Positions 62,422 through 64,000 of a stretch of DNA of 64,000 nucleotides are shown in pieces (within the stretch, counting starts at the first letter, position 1; every line of letters begins with the position of its first letter). A program made the translations under genes and the position numbers. The DNA is taken from positions 32,163,257 through 32,227,256 of the forward strand of contig NC_083607.1 of NCBI RefSeq assembly GCF_029168945.1. The letters are read 5' to 3'. This stretch comes from Cannabis sativa (taxonomy: Eukaryota; Streptophyta; Magnoliopsida; Rosales; Cannabaceae). Below the pieces are notes generated by a model, which was not told the origin of the DNA, ran no database searches, and was given only the letters and a program-made list of their open reading frames with translations.

Positions 62422-64000
62422 TGTAACACCCTAACTAGCATAGGCGTATTGCGTGATTTTTAAACATACTGTGTAGCTCGTTGCTAATCAACGAGGTTTA
62501 TGGAAATCGTGATTAATTAAAATTTTTGCTTTTTAATTAAACTTATAAAATATTTATACAAAAATACTCGGGATCCCGATTACAAAACATTTTACCAAAG
62601 TTCACTAACTATGCAAAATACTTGTCGCCTAGCGACTAATTACAAAACAAGCACTGCTGTCCCGAGGATTGTATGCTCCAGGCCTAACCGCCCCGACAAG
62701 TACAATCTTCACCGGCTCGTTCTCACGATTCTTCAGCTTTAGCCTTGCCCTTACCTACACATAAACATAGCACTGTGAGTCGACAGACTCAGTAAGAAAA
62801 GCATAAATCATAAACATACATAAATGTCGGGTTATGATCAGACGCCTATACCCCTGACCATAACCCTAACTGCCGTGTCGCACACGATACTGAGTCCCGA
62901 ACGTTCATAAGACGGTACTATTGACAAGTAACAGCCTATACTCGGTACACTGGTCATACTCTAGCTGCTAGTCATACTCTAGCCTGTACCGATGTGTTAC
63001 AGTATCAGCCTATACTCGGTTCACTGGTCATACTCCAGCTGCTAGTCATACTCTAGCCTAACCGATGTGATACAGTCACATAGCACTGTACCACCAACCC
63101 TAGTATCAGCCTATACTCGGTATACTGGTCATACTCCAGTTGCTAGTCATACTCCAGCCTACCCGATGTGATATGGTCGGATGGTACGAAGAAAACATAC
63201 ATATCTAATGTAATCTAACAGGCTTCCTAACATGCACGCTAAACATGTAATATATATGCATACTGTTATACTAATCTTACCTCAATTCCGAATTCAGGTG
63301 TGTCGGTCAACCTGACTGGAACGAACTGCGCGGCGGTTTACAATCTCCTAAACCATAACAATCACAACACTATGAGTGATACGCTAAATCACTTCCCGGG
63401 GACTTAAACTAGGAACTAAAAGTTTCCCTATCAATAAAAAGCATGGCAATACCCCAAATAACATAAAAACGAGAAAATCTAGGGTTTCTGAAAATCACTC
63501 AACCGGCAGACCGGTTGCCCAATCGGAATTCCAGTTCTGGGAAATTTCAGAACCCCATCCAGAATTCCGGATGCACAACCGGAATTCCGGTTCCTTGCAG
63601 AATTCAACCAAAAAATCATAACTTGCTCAAATCCAAACCAATTCAAACAAAACCTTCCAGACCTGCTATTTAGACCCTAAGGAACAATTCGAAAGCATAA
63701 AAACCGAGTTTCATGCAAACAAACCAAAATCACCATTAAAGCTTCAAGCATTGAGTTCCAAATTCAAACTTGATTAAACAACACCAACATGCAATCAATT
63801 CAGCCCAAACCTACTTAAACATGCATAATTTAACCTCTGAAAACCCCAACAAACATCAACAAAACAACAGCAGCAGATTTCAACACTTCTCTTTGAAAAC
63901 CATAGTTTTTGAGACAAAATTTCATGTCTCAATAAAATCAAGTAATCACCAACCCTAACATGCTTGAATCAACATTTTAAATTATAAATAAACTTCTGAA
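62422..64000 (-). repeat. Chromovirus LTR running off the right edge
   Basis: Plus-strand TGTAACACCC at 62422, preceded by TTCGT (expected TSD). About 1.58 kb of an expected 2.2-2.3 kb. Most similar to the Chromo-2 LTR, with GGTCATACTC repeats (62950-63150), one TTGGA-type hairpin in altered form (CGTGTCGCACACG near 62875) and palindromes near 63505-63590. Whether it is a solo LTR or the end of a full element cannot be decided here. Confidence 0.92.

Overview
This window looks like plant nuclear DNA, most likely from a eudicot with a large, repeat-rich genome. It contains essentially nothing but LTR retrotransposons. I see no host gene, tRNA, rRNA or CRISPR array. Cannabaceae or another rosid is only a guess from the general look of the LTRs; the sequence does not prove a species. 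Nearly every base can be assigned to a stack of retrotransposons inserted into one another, with most joints fixed by 5-bp target-site duplications (TSDs).

The oldest layer is a minus-strand Ty3/gypsy element of the Tat/Retand type (Tat-1). Its RT-RNase H, protease and gag lie at 23631-32380 and its 5' LTR starts at 32402. Five insertions have broken it: Cop-D (everything left of 23631), a gypsy solo LTR (26844-28869, TSD AGGAC), a copia solo LTR with a long (AG)n tract (29174-31147, TSD TCGAG), Cop-A (32920-61919, TSD GTCGT/GTCAT) and a gypsy LTR that runs off the right edge (62422-64000).

Four members of one copia-type family are present, with LTRs of about 1.9 kb and internal regions of about 6.3-6.7 kb, mostly non-coding. 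Cop-C (1-11709, + strand, entering from the left) carries in its 3' LTR a 9.4-kb chromovirus of the Tekay/Del kind (Chromo-1, 1323-10729, TSD AAGTT). Chromo-1 holds all gag-pol domains and a chromodomain-like tail, but its frame is broken. Cop-D (minus, 11710-23630) has a same-family solo LTR inserted antiparallel in its 5' LTR (20980-22879, TSD CCTAC). Cop-A (+) encodes one intact Gag (57332-58207) and no pol. Inside Cop-A sits a truncated minus-strand chromovirus (Chromo-2, 36317-55260). Chromo-2 contains Cop-B (37957-52615, TSD GAAAC), and Cop-B holds two chromovirus solo LTRs (39160-41384, TSD ATTAT; 43921-46164, TSD CTTTA). Nesting is therefore five levels deep.

The main biological interest is the copia family. 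Its internal sequence is almost non-coding, yet some features are conserved in three members. These are a leader module with two copies of a 19-nt motif and two short hairpins, a GC-rich hairpin island at a fixed site near the primer-binding site (PBS) whose content differs in each element, and a series of GGGGTGGA motifs before the 3' LTR. One member keeps a Gag gene and the others lack it, so the family looks like a gag-only/non-autonomous system (TR-GAG/LARD-like). The chromovirus LTRs carry clusters of perfect palindromes and three tandem hairpins with one covarying base pair.
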